The translations under genes were made by a program, and so were the position numbers. Under the pieces are notes generated by a model that was not told the DNA's origin, ran no database searches, and saw nothing but the letters and a program-made list of their open reading frames with translations. DNA of 64,000 nucleotides from Bacillota bacterium (GTDB lineage: Bacteria > Bacillota > Clostridia > Peptostreptococcales > Anaerovoracaceae), in assembly GCA_030536355.1 (NCBI GenBank), contig JAUNQD010000003.1:46906-110905 (forward strand), written 5' to 3'. Below are positions 1 through 8,461 of this stretch, piece by piece (positions within the stretch are counted from its first letter, which is position 1; every line of letters begins with the position of its first letter).

Positions 1-687
1 ACTGAACTATGGTATATCAAAAAGGCAGCTAACGAGAAGAAAGACCAGTCGTATATGCTTTATCGTCTCGGGCAAGACGCTATATCAAGGTTGCTGCTGC
101 CGTTGAATGAGATCGATGATAAAGAGCAGGTTCGGGAGATGGCTCGTGAAAAGGCCTTGATAAATGCCGATGCCAAAGACAGCCAGGAAATCTGTTTTAT
201 CGATGCAGATGATAATTATAAGGATTTCCTAAGACGCCGCGGTATAACAGCCTCAAAAGGTGATTTTGTAGATCCTGAGGGTAATATATTAGGTGAACAT
301 AAAGGAATATTAGATTACACCATAGGACAGAGAAAGGGTCTTGGCATTGCTCTTGGAAAACCTGCTTTTGTGACTAAGATAGATGGTGATAACAATCAAG
401 TAGTTCTTGGTGATAATAGCGATTTATTTAAACATGAGGTTATTTCATCTTCGAATATTTTATTTGGATATGAATTAAATGATGAACCGTATGATGCATC
501 ATCAATAATTGATAAAGTAACGGCTAAGATACGTTACGCAGCAAAACCGGCTGAAGCAGACATATGCCTTTTGGAAGATGGAAGGATAAAAACTGTTTTC
601 AAAGATGCCCAGAGGGCACCGACACCGGGACAATCTATAGTTTTTTATGACGGCGATCTTGTGATCGGCGGAGGATTCATAGAATAA
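1..687 (+). CDS. mnmA: tRNA 2-thiouridine(34) synthase MnmA, 3' part only
   Basis: The C-terminal 228 codons of MnmA are present; the reading frame is open from base 1, so the N-terminal PP-loop domain lies outside the window. MnmA adenylates U34 of Lys, Glu and Gln tRNAs and replaces O2 with sulfur. Seen here are KKDQSYMLYRL (residues 8-18 of the fragment) and DSQEICFID, which holds one of the two catalytic cysteines, followed by GQRKGLGIA and the C-terminal beta-barrel. Family knowledge places the other cysteine in the missing part. It ends 21 nt before ridA with no terminator between them, so the two are probably co-transcribed. Function is clear; only completeness is not. Confidence 0.93.
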   Translation, partial: TELWYIKKAANEKKDQSYMLYRLGQDAISRLLLPLNEIDDKEQVREMAREKALINADAKDSQEICFIDADDNYKDFLRRRGITASKGDFVDPEGNILGEHKGILDYTIGQRKGLGIALGKPAFVTKIDGDNNQVVLGDNSDLFKHEVISSSNILFGYELNDEPYDASSIIDKVTAKIRYAAKPAEADICLLEDGRIKTVFKDAQRAPTPGQSIVFYDGDLVIGGGFIE

Positions 688-708
688 AAACAACAAGGAG
701 GAACAGAT

Positions 709-1086
709 ATGACACTTAAGAAGATCCACACAGAAAAAGCACCTGCAGCAGTAGGACCATATTCACAGGCGATCGAAGTAAACGGTATGGTATTCACTTC
801 AGGACAGATCCCTCTGGATCCTGTAACAGGAGAACTGGTAGAAGGAGATGTACAGGCACAGGCTCATCAGGTATTCAAAAACCTGACTGCTGTTCTGGAA
901 GAAGCAGGCACATCAATGGATAAGGCAGTAAAGACACTCTGCTTCCTGGATGATATGGCTGATTTCGCAGCTTTTAATGAAGTATATGCTCAGTACTTCA
1001 CAGAAAAGCCTGCAAGATCATGCTTCGCAGTTAAAGCTCTTCCAAAGGGCGCACTCTGCGAAGTAGAAGTTATCGCAGTAAAATAA
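709..1086 (+). CDS. ridA: RidA family enamine/imine deaminase
   Basis: A 125-residue single-domain protein of the YjgF/YER057c/UK114 family, which hydrolyses reactive 2-aminoacrylate and related enamines released by PLP enzymes such as threonine dehydratase. Diagnostic motifs are GPYSQAI near residue 17, TSGQIPLDP near 30, RSCFAV with the catalytic arginine near 104, and the terminal [15 protein letters not shown]. The length is normal for the family. AAGGAGG sits 7 nt before the ATG. The gene follows mnmA and ends at a strong hairpin terminator. An ilvA threonine dehydratase elsewhere in the window would be a natural source of its substrate, though this is inference. Confidence 0.95.
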   Translation: MTLKKIHTEKAPAAVGPYSQAIEVNGMVFTSGQIPLDPVTGELVEGDVQAQAHQVFKNLTAVLEEAGTSMDKAVKTLCFLDDMADFAAFNEVYAQYFTEKPARSCFAVKALPKGALCEVEVIAVK

Positions 1087-1103
1087 GAATTAAGAACAAG
1101 CAA

Positions 1104-1137
1104 AAAGCCGCCTCTTTGGCGGCTTTAGTATTTTTTG
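1104..1137. terminator. Bidirectional rho-independent terminator
   Basis: A 9-bp perfect stem (1104-1112 with 1118-1126), loop TCTTT, runs into T-rich sequence on the plus strand and has a T run on the minus strand as well. It lies between the convergent ridA and the Fe-S aldo/keto reductase and can serve both. Confidence 0.88.
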
Positions 1138-1145
1138 ATTAAGAT

Positions 1146-2129
1146 TTACCACATAATGATCGCTCTCACAGGGCATACAGGAGCGCAGTATCCGCATGTG
1201 AGGCAGATGTCATGATTTACAACAGCGATATCCGCGCCATTGATCTTATCCATGAAGATAGCCTTGTTAGGGCATCTTTCGATACATGTACCGCATCCTT
1301 CGCAGTCACCTGTGTCGATGTGGATCTTTTTCTTACTTACATCAGGCTGGAAGTCTTCAGGAAGTTCTCCATTGGCGTAGGATACCAGTGTGTCGATTTC
1401 TTCGGTTTTGCCGATACCGACCATGATTGAGTCGATTCCCGGAAGATCTCTGACGAAGTTGAGTGATTTCATATATGTTCCTGTCAGATTGCCGCCGCCG
1501 AAGGCTTTCATGGCGAATACGCCTTTACCTGCATCGGCGCATTTCTTGATGGCATCAGCCATTTCCTCAGGAGTGCCGTGGTCTGCACCTTTGCGTATGC
1601 CAAGACCTGCATAGTTTATAAGAGGGAAGACCACATCGCATTCAGGGACTTCAGCCATTCTTTCGGTAACGTCTACGTGATGAGTGGATACTCCTATATA
1701 TCGTATAACGCCTTTAGCCTTGTAGTCTTGGAGACATTGCCATGCAGCTGCTTTATCATCCCAGTCAGGATCTTGTCTCACTTCGTGGAGCAGGAAAATG
1801 TCTATCACTTCAATGTCCATTTCTCGGAGAGCTTCTTCTATGGCAAATTCCATCTCCTTATATGTATAGTCAAGTGACTTGGTGCATATTATCGGTCTGT
1901 CAGGATTATCTGCAGACATATCGATATCTTTCAGTGCTTCCTTGAGGTATGGATATGTTTCATAATACTGGGCTGTATCAAAGAAATTTATTCCTTTATC
2001 GATGGCATATTTGATTAGCTCAGCACCTTCGGATACAGGTAGGTTGAGCTGTGTATTTCCTACAGTCAGAACGCCGAAAGCTACAGGTGAAACGTAGAGT
2101 TCTGTATTTCCCAATCTGTTTTTCTTCAT
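1146..2129 (-). CDS. Aldo/keto reductase with C-terminal 2[4Fe-4S] ferredoxin domain
   Basis: 327 residues. The N-terminal (beta/alpha)8 aldo/keto reductase barrel shows FDTAQYY (catalytic Asp and Tyr region), DIFLLHEV and a late GIGKTEEID segment. The last 60 residues carry two ferredoxin motifs, CEGCGTCIERCP and CLTCGYCAPVCP, which should bind two [4Fe-4S] clusters. Such fusions are frequent in anaerobes and probably pass electrons between ferredoxin and a carbonyl substrate, but the substrate is unknown. An upstream start at 2189 is possible in frame. I chose the ATG at 2129 because AGGAGG lies 5 nt before it and the likely -10 box (2180-2185) would fall inside the longer version. The gene is downstream of the four-helix protein gene. 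Confidence 0.85.
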   Translation of the reverse strand: MKKNRLGNTELYVSPVAFGVLTVGNTQLNLPVSEGAELIKYAIDKGINFFDTAQYYETYPYLKEALKDIDMSADNPDRPIICTKSLDYTYKEMEFAIEEALREMDIEVIDIFLLHEVRQDPDWDDKAAAWQCLQDYKAKGVIRYIGVSTHHVDVTERMAEVPECDVVFPLINYAGLGIRKGADHGTPEEMADAIKKCADAGKGVFAMKAFGGGNLTGTYMKSLNFVRDLPGIDSIMVGIGKTEEIDTLVSYANGELPEDFQPDVSKKKIHIDTGDCEGCGTCIERCPNKAIFMDKINGADIAVVNHDICLTCGYCAPVCPVRAIIMW

Positions 2130-2179
2130 AAAAACCTCCTGTGATGGATCATCAAATCGATCAAAATATCGTTGATAAA

Positions 2180-2208
2180 ATTCTACCACAGAAGGGTGTT
2201 CAATACAA
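2180..2208 (-). promoter_or_regulatory. Candidate sigma-A promoter for the aldo/keto reductase
   Basis: On the minus strand TTGTAT (2203-2208) and TAGAAT (2180-2185) are separated by exactly 17 nt. The -35 box is weak. The position, about 50 nt before the chosen ATG, fits. Confidence 0.45.
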
Positions 2209-2217
2209 TTATACTAT

Positions 2218-2652
2218 TTACAAATACAGCCTCAATTCTTCAGTCAGATCTTCCTCAAGCTTTATAAGCTTTTTAGCCGTGTCGGCCGCTGCAGGATCGG
2301 CACCTGCATACTGATTGATATACTTGTGAAGGTTTTTAGCACCCATGTCACATCCTTTAGTTATGATGTCAGCGATGACTCTGTCGCTGTTTTCCATACT
2401 CATCTTCCAGTTGGTTTCCATCCATGCCATACCTTTAGCCATCATAGGCGGTTCTTCTTCATAGCTGCCAAGAGCTTTTAAAAGATCGCCTGTTTCATTC
2501 TTAAGCCTCTTATGGTCGTTTCTTGAGTCTGTGATGATCTTTTTAAGTGCAGGATCATGGACATCGTCAATCAGCTGATCGAATGAAAAAATGGCCATCT
2601 GGACGCCTTTGTCAGTCTCTTTCAACAGTTCTATAGAATCTTTATTAGTCAT
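2218..2652 (-). CDS. Predicted four-helix-bundle (DUF2383/ferritin-like) protein
   Basis: 144 residues, almost entirely helical by eye. There is an N-terminal DSIELLKETDKGVQMAIFSF segment and a following NDHKRLKNETGDLLK helix. The overall pattern resembles the DUF2383/PA2169-like ferritin-fold proteins. I do not see a full set of paired EXXH metal ligands, so iron storage cannot be claimed. There is no signal peptide or membrane segment. GAGGAG lies 8 nt before the ATG. The gene precedes the Fe-S aldo/keto reductase on the same strand and diverges from the dehydrogenase at 2796. A stress or metal-related role is a guess; the fold assignment is tentative. Confidence 0.6.
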   Translation of the reverse strand: MTNKDSIELLKETDKGVQMAIFSFDQLIDDVHDPALKKIITDSRNDHKRLKNETGDLLKALGSYEEEPPMMAKGMAWMETNWKMSMENSDRVIADIITKGCDMGAKNLHKYINQYAGADPAAADTAKKLIKLEEDLTEELRLYL

Positions 2653-2795
2653 TTCGTTTATCTCCTCATATATATGATTTTATGATTATTATGCCCAATT
2701 AGGAGTTTCATAAAACATTAAAATGTATTATAATGTAATTGTAATCTGCACTCCACTAATGCTTTACTATAATAAATAAGATTTGAGGTGAAATC
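2653..2795. other. Divergent intergenic region with promoter-like AT boxes
   Basis: 143 nt between two divergent genes. TATAAT occurs on the plus strand at 2729-2734 and again at 2768-2773, and TATAAT is also present on the minus strand in the same stretch. None has a convincing -35 at 17 nt (TTTCAT at 2706-2711 is the best, for the first). Promoters in both directions must lie here, but I cannot assign them firmly. Confidence 0.4.
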
Positions 2796-4088
2796 GTGAA
2801 AAAAATATTAGTTTTAGGAGTTGGAGCACAGGGCAGCGCAGCTGCAAAAAGACTTGATAAAGAACCAAAAGTTGAAGAAATCATTTGTGCAGATTACGAT
2901 ATGAAAGCGGTAGAAAGTGTAGTGGCTTCTATCACAAAGGGGAAGGGCGTTTTCGTAGATGCTCATGACAGACAGAGCATTATAGACGCCGCACAAGGCG
3001 TTGATCTTATCCTTAACGGGCTTCCGCTGGAATGTACAGAAAATGTTCTAGAAGCGGCTCTTGCGGTGAAGGCCAACTATCAGGATTATGCCGGTACTAC
3101 GGAATTGTATAATATGTGGTACGAAAGTGATCTCGGCAAAATGCCGGAAAAAAATCCTCCGCATTTTGGCGAAAAGTATACGACACAATGGTATTATAGT
3201 GTAAAAGCCATGTATGAGCTGTATGGACCTAGATTCAAAGCTATTGACAGGCTGGCATTGTTTGGCACAGGTTCGGCACCCGGACTTATATGTGCAGCCA
3301 CAAGAGATGCAATGAGATATCTCGATTCCTGCGAGACTATATATAATATCGTATGGGAAGGCGTTTATGCGAAGAGATTCTTGCCGTTTTGGTGGTCTCC
3401 GATCACAGCTCTTACAGATATGAGCGAAATGGCACTTGCTTATGAAAACGGTATGTTCATAAGTACACCTGCATTCGGACTTCCTATGCAGCGACAGTAT
3501 GAATATATGGATGAGCCAGTGACTTTCTATGAACATTGTCATGATGAACCGCTGCAGTATGGCATGAATGCCGAGAAGTATTTCAAAGGCTGCAAAAATG
3601 CATATTTCAAATATGCCGGAGCAGGTATGGATTTTGCCAAGTCATTTTATCAGACAGGTATGCTGAGTCATGATCCTGTAGTTTATGACGGCAAAGAGAT
3701 AGTACCATTTGATTTCGTATTGAGTTTCGTACCTCCTGCACCTAAATATAAGGAAGAAATACAAGAGATAATAGATGAAGGTCTCGTATCAGACTCCGGC
3801 TGCATGGTTATCGAGGCTTACGGTAAGAAAGACGGCAAGGATGTTCTCGTAGAAACACATGTATTTGCTCCGGGACTTGTTGAATCATTCGAGAAAGCCG
3901 GTATAACTGCCGAAATGTATCTGACCGGCCAAGGCGGATATCTGTTCTCTAAACTTTTTGTAAATGATCAGCTTGATCAGAAAGGCGTAATTTCTTCAGA
4001 TATGCTGACCTTCGAACAGGTAGATACATACTTCAAGTACGCCGCAGAACTCGATATAACACTTGATACAAAAATTAAAGAATTATAA
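2796..4088 (+). CDS. Saccharopine dehydrogenase-like NAD(P)-binding oxidoreductase
   Basis: 430 residues starting at GTG, with GAGGTG 5 nt upstream. The N-terminus is a Rossmann fold, KKILVLGVGAQGSAAAKRL, with the acidic residue of ICADYD at the end of strand 2. The central and C-terminal parts match the saccharopine dehydrogenase/carboxynorspermidine synthase superfamily (LFGTGSAPGLICAATRDA around residue 150). These enzymes make or cleave C-N bonds between amino acids and keto acids or aldehydes. The exact substrate cannot be read from sequence: lysine metabolism and polyamine synthesis are both possible, and no pathway neighbour decides between them. It appears monocistronic, followed by a weak terminator and then the pyr promoter. 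Confidence 0.8.
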   Translation: MKKILVLGVGAQGSAAAKRLDKEPKVEEIICADYDMKAVESVVASITKGKGVFVDAHDRQSIIDAAQGVDLILNGLPLECTENVLEAALAVKANYQDYAGTTELYNMWYESDLGKMPEKNPPHFGEKYTTQWYYSVKAMYELYGPRFKAIDRLALFGTGSAPGLICAATRDAMRYLDSCETIYNIVWEGVYAKRFLPFWWSPITALTDMSEMALAYENGMFISTPAFGLPMQRQYEYMDEPVTFYEHCHDEPLQYGMNAEKYFKGCKNAYFKYAGAGMDFAKSFYQTGMLSHDPVVYDGKEIVPFDFVLSFVPPAPKYKEEIQEIIDEGLVSDSGCMVIEAYGKKDGKDVLVETHVFAPGLVESFEKAGITAEMYLTGQGGYLFSKLFVNDQLDQKGVISSDMLTFEQVDTYFKYAAELDITLDTKIKEL

Positions 4089-4096
4089 ATATAACA

Positions 4097-4120
4097 AATA
4101 TTGGATTCAATTATTTTTTT
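4097..4120 (+). terminator. Weak AT-rich terminator after the dehydrogenase
   Basis: AATATTG (4097-4103) can pair with CAAT(T)ATT (4108-4115, one bulged T), followed by a T run to 4120. The stem is weak, but the T run directly precedes the pyr -35 box. Confidence 0.4.
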
Positions 4121-4121
4121 G

Positions 4122-4150
4122 TTGACACGACATAATCGTTATGGTATAAA
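4122..4150 (+). promoter_or_regulatory. Sigma-A promoter of the pyr operon
   Basis: Perfect -35 TTGACA (4122-4127), a 17-nt spacer, and -10 TATAAA (4145-4150). Transcription should start near 4156-4158, about 60 nt before the pyrC ATG. This is one of the best promoter matches in the window. Confidence 0.85.
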
Positions 4151-4152
4151 AG

Positions 4153-4180
4153 TAAGGATGTCAAATTCAAGGCATCCTTA
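4153..4180 (+). promoter_or_regulatory. Inverted repeat at the pyr transcription start (operator or 5' hairpin)
   Basis: TAAGGATG (4153-4160) and CATCCTTA (4173-4180) form a perfect 8-bp dyad with a 12-nt centre. It begins 3 nt after the -10 box, so it could be a repressor operator or, in RNA, a hairpin at the extreme 5' end of the transcript. No U run follows, so it is not a terminator. No PyrR-binding consensus or antiterminator pair was found in this 66-nt leader. Confidence 0.6.
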
Positions 4181-4215
4181 CAGTTAATTTGATGATTATT
4201 AATATGGAGAAAATA

Positions 4216-5430
4216 ATGAGAAGAGTTGTTACTGATTTTGTGAAGATAAAGGACCTGAACGAGACTGAGAGGGGACGTATTTCTTCATTTGGTATTGATG
4301 TTTCTATTTTTTCTGATTGTTATATTTTGCCCGGTTTTGCAGATGTACACGTACATTTGAGAGAGCCGGGTTTTTTATATAAGGAAACAGTTGCTACAGG
4401 AACTGCATCTGCTGCAGCAGGCGGATTCACTGACATCATGTCGATGCCTAATCTTTCACCATGTCCAGACAGCATCGAAAACCTGCAGGTACAGATTGAT
4501 GCTATAGAAAAAGATGCTCTCGTCAATGTATATCCCTACGGAGCTATCACTGTAGGAGAGATGGGAGAGGAGATGGCTGACCTTGAAGGTATCGCAGATA
4601 AAGTGATTGCTTTCACAGATGATGGAAAGGGCGTAGCGTCTGAAGATATGATGCTTGATGCTATGCAAAGGGCAAAGGTGCTCGGCAAGCTGATCGTTGC
4701 TCACTGCGAAGATGAGTCTTATCCAAAGGATGCTCCCGAAGCTGAGTGGAAGCAGCTGGAAAGAGACCTGGAGCTTGTAAGAAAGACAGGATGCAGTTAC
4801 CATGTATGTCATATATCAACTAAAGAATCTGTTGAGCTGGTCAGAGCAGCCAAGGCTGAGGGACTCGATGTTACTTGTGAGACAGCTCCTCATTATCTGA
4901 CTATATCAAACGATGAGATCGATGACCATGGAAGGTTCAAGATGAATCCTCCGATCAAGACAGCTGAAGATAAGGCTATCCTCATAGATGCACTTAAAGA
5001 TGGTACTATCGATATGATAGCGACAGATCATGCGCCGCATAGCGAAGAAGAAAAGAGCAAGGGCTTTGCGGGAAGTGCATTCGGTATCATAGGCATGGAA
5101 ACAGCATTTCCTGTGATGTATAAGAAATTGGTTGATACAGGTATCATTTCCCTGGAAAAGCTGGTTGAAACCCTTTATAAGAATCCAAGAGAGCGTTTCG
5201 GACTTACAGCCTGTTCTTTGGAAGAGGAATTGATGAAAGAAAAACCTACCTTTGCTGTATGGGATCTTGAAGAAGAATATGTTATAGATCCGGAAAAATT
5301 CCTTTCCAAGGGAAGAAGTACGCCGTTTGACGGATGGGAAGTAAAAGGCAGATGCGTGGCTACAGTTATAGATGGCAATTTGATTCAGGAGTATAAGGAT
5401 GAAAGACATCAGATTCACGATATTAAGTAA
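4216..5430 (+). CDS. pyrC: Dihydroorotase, class I
   Basis: 404 residues. It interconverts carbamoyl-aspartate and dihydroorotate, step 3 of UMP synthesis. The metal-binding DVHVHLREPG motif lies at about residues 43-52 (His45, His47). Later come VAHCED, HISTKESVELV and the catalytic-aspartate motif TDHAPH, typical of the class I (long) enzymes. The first in-frame ATG is at 4189. I chose 4216 because GGAG lies 7 nt before it and the family begins just ahead of the metal motif. It is the first gene of the pyr operon and its end overlaps pyrK by 32 nt, which implies translational coupling. Confidence 0.95.
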   Translation: MRRVVTDFVKIKDLNETERGRISSFGIDVSIFSDCYILPGFADVHVHLREPGFLYKETVATGTASAAAGGFTDIMSMPNLSPCPDSIENLQVQIDAIEKDALVNVYPYGAITVGEMGEEMADLEGIADKVIAFTDDGKGVASEDMMLDAMQRAKVLGKLIVAHCEDESYPKDAPEAEWKQLERDLELVRKTGCSYHVCHISTKESVELVRAAKAEGLDVTCETAPHYLTISNDEIDDHGRFKMNPPIKTAEDKAILIDALKDGTIDMIATDHAPHSEEEKSKGFAGSAFGIIGMETAFPVMYKKLVDTGIISLEKLVETLYKNPRERFGLTACSLEEELMKEKPTFAVWDLEEEYVIDPEKFLSKGRSTPFDGWEVKGRCVATVIDGNLIQEYKDERHQIHDIK

Positions 5431-6142
5431 TAAGAAGCTTGCAGACAGGACTTATGAGATGGTTCTTAGCTGTGAGAAAGGTGCTCACGGTGTTTTAAGA
5501 CCGGGCCAGTTCATAAATATAAGACTTGACGGTCTCTATTTAAGAAGACCGATCTCTGTTTGTGACTGGACTGAAGATACAGTGACTATCATATATAAGA
5601 CTGTAGGTAAGGGGACTGAGCAGATGAGCCTTATAGCTGAAGGAGAGACTCTTGATGTTCTGACTCCTCTCGGCAACGGCTATGATACTGCCAAGACAGG
5701 TGACAGACCTGTTCTCGTAGGCGGAGGCGCAGGTGTACCGCCTATGTACGGACTTTGCAAAGCTCTGCTGGCTGAAGGCAAAAAGCCGATGGTAGTTCTC
5801 GGCTTCAATAAGGAAAATGAGATCTTCTACGTTGAAAAGTTCGAAGAGCTGGGTGCGGAAGTATATGTTGCGACGGCTGACGGAAGTGTCGGCACTAAAG
5901 GCTTTGTTACAGATGTGGTGAAAACGTTGGAATTCAGCCATTTCTGCACATGTGGACCTGAGCCTATGCTGAAGGCACTTGATAATGTGATAGATAAAAA
6001 TACAGATGGACAGCTCAGTTTCGAAGAACGTATGGGATGCGGCTTCGGAGCATGTATGGGATGTTCATGTGAGACAAAGTATGGACATAAGAGGATATGC
6101 AAGGATGGTCCTGTAATGGAAAGAGGTGAGATCATATGGTAA
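5399..6142 (+). CDS. pyrK: Dihydroorotate dehydrogenase B electron transfer subunit
   Basis: 247 residues. PyrK carries FAD and a [2Fe-2S] cluster and passes electrons from PyrD to NAD+. The FAD-binding RRPISV motif lies near residue 50, the NAD-domain VGGGAGVPPM near 105, and a cysteine-rich C-terminus, GCGFGACMGCSCETK with a later ICKDGP, supplies the cluster ligands. CAGGAG is 7 nt upstream, inside pyrC. The stop overlaps the pyrD start by 7 nt (ATGGTAA). PyrK next to PyrD identifies the class 1B, NAD-linked dihydroorotate dehydrogenase, suited to an anaerobe. Confidence 0.95.
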   Translation: MKDIRFTILSNKKLADRTYEMVLSCEKGAHGVLRPGQFINIRLDGLYLRRPISVCDWTEDTVTIIYKTVGKGTEQMSLIAEGETLDVLTPLGNGYDTAKTGDRPVLVGGGAGVPPMYGLCKALLAEGKKPMVVLGFNKENEIFYVEKFEELGAEVYVATADGSVGTKGFVTDVVKTLEFSHFCTCGPEPMLKALDNVIDKNTDGQLSFEERMGCGFGACMGCSCETKYGHKRICKDGPVMERGEIIW

Positions 6143-7062
6143 AAGAAATGAACACTAAGGTGGAGCTCTGTGGTATCACGATGGACAATCCTGTGATGGC
6201 TGCCAGCGGAACGTTCGGTTATGGATATGAGTTCGCTGAGCTTTATGATATCAATGTGCTGGGAAGCTTCTCTTTTAAGGGTACTACACTGGAACCTAGA
6301 TTCGGAAATCCTCTTCCTAGGATAGCAGAATGCAATGAAGGACTTATCAATTCTATCGGACTTCAGAATCCGGGAGTTGACAAAGTCATTTCAGATGAAT
6401 TACCTAAACTTGCCGAATGTTTACATAAAAAAGTTATGGCAAATGTAGGTGGATTTTCTGTTGAAGAGTATGCTGAAGTCAGCAGAAGACTTGATGGATG
6501 TGAGCAGGTAGGCTGGATCGAAGTAAATGTATCATGTCCGAATGTTCATGACGGAGGTATAGCTTTCGGCACTGATCCTGATGCTGCAGCATCAGTTGTG
6601 AGAGCTGTCAAAGCTGTAGTAACTAAGCCTGTGATCGTTAAATTATCACCGAATGTGACAGATATAGTTGCTATCGCTATGGCTTGTGAGGAAGCAGGTG
6701 CTGACGGAATAGCACTTATCAACACGATGCTGGGAATGAGGATAGATCTGAAGACTAAAAAGCCTGTTATCGCCAATAAAATGGGGGGATTCTCCGGTCC
6801 TGCAGTCTTCCCTGTAGCTGTGAGAATGGTATATCAAGTATATGAGGCAGTAGATATCCCTGTAATCGGAATAGGCGGTATTTCAACTGCTGAAGATGTT
6901 ATAGAAATGATGCTGGCAGGAGCTACTGCTATAGAAGTAGGTGCTGCTAATCTGGTAGATCCATATGTATGTAAAAAGATCGTAGAGGATCTGCTGAGAG
7001 TAATGGATAAATACGGGATCACTGATTTGAAAGATATTATCGGAGGTGCACATAATGGGTAG
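6136..7062 (+). CDS. pyrD: Dihydroorotate dehydrogenase B catalytic subunit (class 1B)
   Basis: 308 residues, FMN-binding TIM barrel. It oxidises dihydroorotate to orotate as a complex with PyrK. Seen are MAASGTFGYG near the N-terminus, NSIGLQNPG, the catalytic-cysteine motif VNVSCPNVHDGG (class 1 enzymes use Cys; class 2 use Ser), and the FMN phosphate-binding GIGGISTAEDVIEMMLAGA. AGAGGTGA precedes the ATG by 7 nt. The stop overlaps the pyrF ATG by 8 nt. Confidence 0.96.
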   Translation: MVKEMNTKVELCGITMDNPVMAASGTFGYGYEFAELYDINVLGSFSFKGTTLEPRFGNPLPRIAECNEGLINSIGLQNPGVDKVISDELPKLAECLHKKVMANVGGFSVEEYAEVSRRLDGCEQVGWIEVNVSCPNVHDGGIAFGTDPDAAASVVRAVKAVVTKPVIVKLSPNVTDIVAIAMACEEAGADGIALINTMLGMRIDLKTKKPVIANKMGGFSGPAVFPVAVRMVYQVYEAVDIPVIGIGGISTAEDVIEMMLAGATAIEVGAANLVDPYVCKKIVEDLLRVMDKYGITDLKDIIGGAHNG

Positions 7063-7753
7063 AGACGTTATAATCGCTTGTGATTTTGACAGCAAAGAAC
7101 AGACACTGGATTTTCTCGATAAGCTGGGCGATCATAAGCCTTATGTGAAGATCGGAATGGAGCTGTATTATGCAGAAGGACCTTCCATCGTTAAGGCGCT
7201 TAAAGAACGTGGATATAAGATATTCCTGGATCTGAAGCTGCACGATATTCCTAATACTGTTAAAAAGGCAATGAAAGTCTTATCTAATCTCGATGTTGAT
7301 ATGTGTAATCTCCACGCTGCAGGAACTTGCAAGATGATGGAAGCCGCTCTTGAAGGACTCACCAGAGAAGACGGCTCAAGACCTCTGCTTATTGCCGTTA
7401 CTCAGCTGACATCTACTACTCAGGAAAGAATGGAAGCTGACATGCTCATCGACGAGCCGATGGAAAAAGTCGTTTCACATTATGCATCAAACGCGAAGAA
7501 CAGCGGACTTGACGGAGTCGTTTGCTCACCTCTGGAATCTGGCAAAGTACACGAAGTATGCGGCGAAGGATTCCTGACGGTCACACCGGGAGTGCGCTTT
7601 GCAGATGATGACAAGGGAGATCAGGCAAGAGTTACTACTCCTGCCAAAGCTAAGGAACTTGGTTCAGACTACATCGTAGTAGGCAGAAGCATCACTGCAG
7701 CAGCAGATCCTAAGGCTGCATATGAAAGATGCATTGCTGAATTCGTAGGTTAA
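7055..7753 (+). CDS. pyrF: Orotidine 5'-phosphate decarboxylase
   Basis: 232 residues. It converts OMP to UMP, the last pathway step. The catalytic DxKxxD motif appears in FLDLKLHDIPNTV, near residue 65, and the phosphate-binding GVRFADDDKGDQAR near 190. GGAGGTG (7042-7048) lies 6 nt before the ATG at 7055. A GTG at 7046 is in frame but sits inside that ribosome site, so it is rejected. ATGGGTAG joins the pyrD stop and pyrF start. Confidence 0.95.
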   Translation: MGRDVIIACDFDSKEQTLDFLDKLGDHKPYVKIGMELYYAEGPSIVKALKERGYKIFLDLKLHDIPNTVKKAMKVLSNLDVDMCNLHAAGTCKMMEAALEGLTREDGSRPLLIAVTQLTSTTQERMEADMLIDEPMEKVVSHYASNAKNSGLDGVVCSPLESGKVHEVCGEGFLTVTPGVRFADDDKGDQARVTTPAKAKELGSDYIVVGRSITAAADPKAAYERCIAEFVG

Positions 7754-7798
7754 AGTCATAAACGTTTTAATTATAGATTTGATGAAGAGGAGAAAAAG

Positions 7799-8428
7799 AT
7801 GAAGAAAGAAATCGCTAAAGGACTTCTGGATATCGAAGCAGTATTTTTAAGACCTGATGATCCGTTCACATGGGCAAGCGGGATCAAGAGCCCTATCTAC
7901 TGTGATAACAGACTGATACTGACTGCACCTGAAATGAGAACAAAGGTAGAAAATGCTATCGCCGATACAGTGAAGGAACATTACCCTGATGCTGAAGTAC
8001 TGATGGGAACAAGTACTGCAGGTATCGCACATGCTGCTATCGCAGGTCATATCCTTGATATCCCTATGGGATATGTGCGCTCAGGAGCTAAAGATCATGG
8101 AAGAAACAACCGTATCGAAGGAAGACTTGAAAAAGGCCAGAAAGTCGTTGTGATCGAAGATCTGATTTCTACAGGCGGAAGTGTGATCGAAGTAGTTGAA
8201 GCTCTGAGAGAAGCAGGCGCAGATGTCCTTGGCGTAGTGAGCATCTTTACTTACGGAATGAAGAAGGGCCTTGAAAGACTGGCGGCTGCCGATGTTAAAA
8301 ACGTAAGCCTGTCAGATTTTGATGCAGTTGCTGAAGTAGCTGCTGAAACAGGATATATCAAGCAGGAAGACATCGCTAGACTCATGGCATTCAGAGATAA
8401 TCCGCAGGATGAAAGCTGGATCGGTTAA
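7799..8428 (+). CDS. pyrE: Orotate phosphoribosyltransferase
   Basis: 209 residues. It joins orotate and PRPP to give OMP. The PRPP-binding signature [16 protein letters not shown] lies near residue 117, with the flexible-loop lysines in [13 protein letters not shown] just before it and [12 protein letters not shown] near the start. AGAGGAGA lies 5-6 nt before the ATG. A 45-nt gap after pyrF holds no terminator, so the gene stays within the operon. Confidence 0.95.
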   Translation: MKKEIAKGLLDIEAVFLRPDDPFTWASGIKSPIYCDNRLILTAPEMRTKVENAIADTVKEHYPDAEVLMGTSTAGIAHAAIAGHILDIPMGYVRSGAKDHGRNNRIEGRLEKGQKVVVIEDLISTGGSVIEVVEALREAGADVLGVVSIFTYGMKKGLERLAAADVKNVSLSDFDAVAEVAAETGYIKQEDIARLMAFRDNPQDESWIG

Positions 8429-8461
8429 TAATTAAAATATATATAGATTTAGGAGGAAGTA

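Noticed and set aside
2130..2189. N-terminal 20-residue extension of the aldo/keto reductase
   Set aside because: A strong AGGAGG site supports the internal ATG, the extension matches nothing in the family, and a promoter lies across it.
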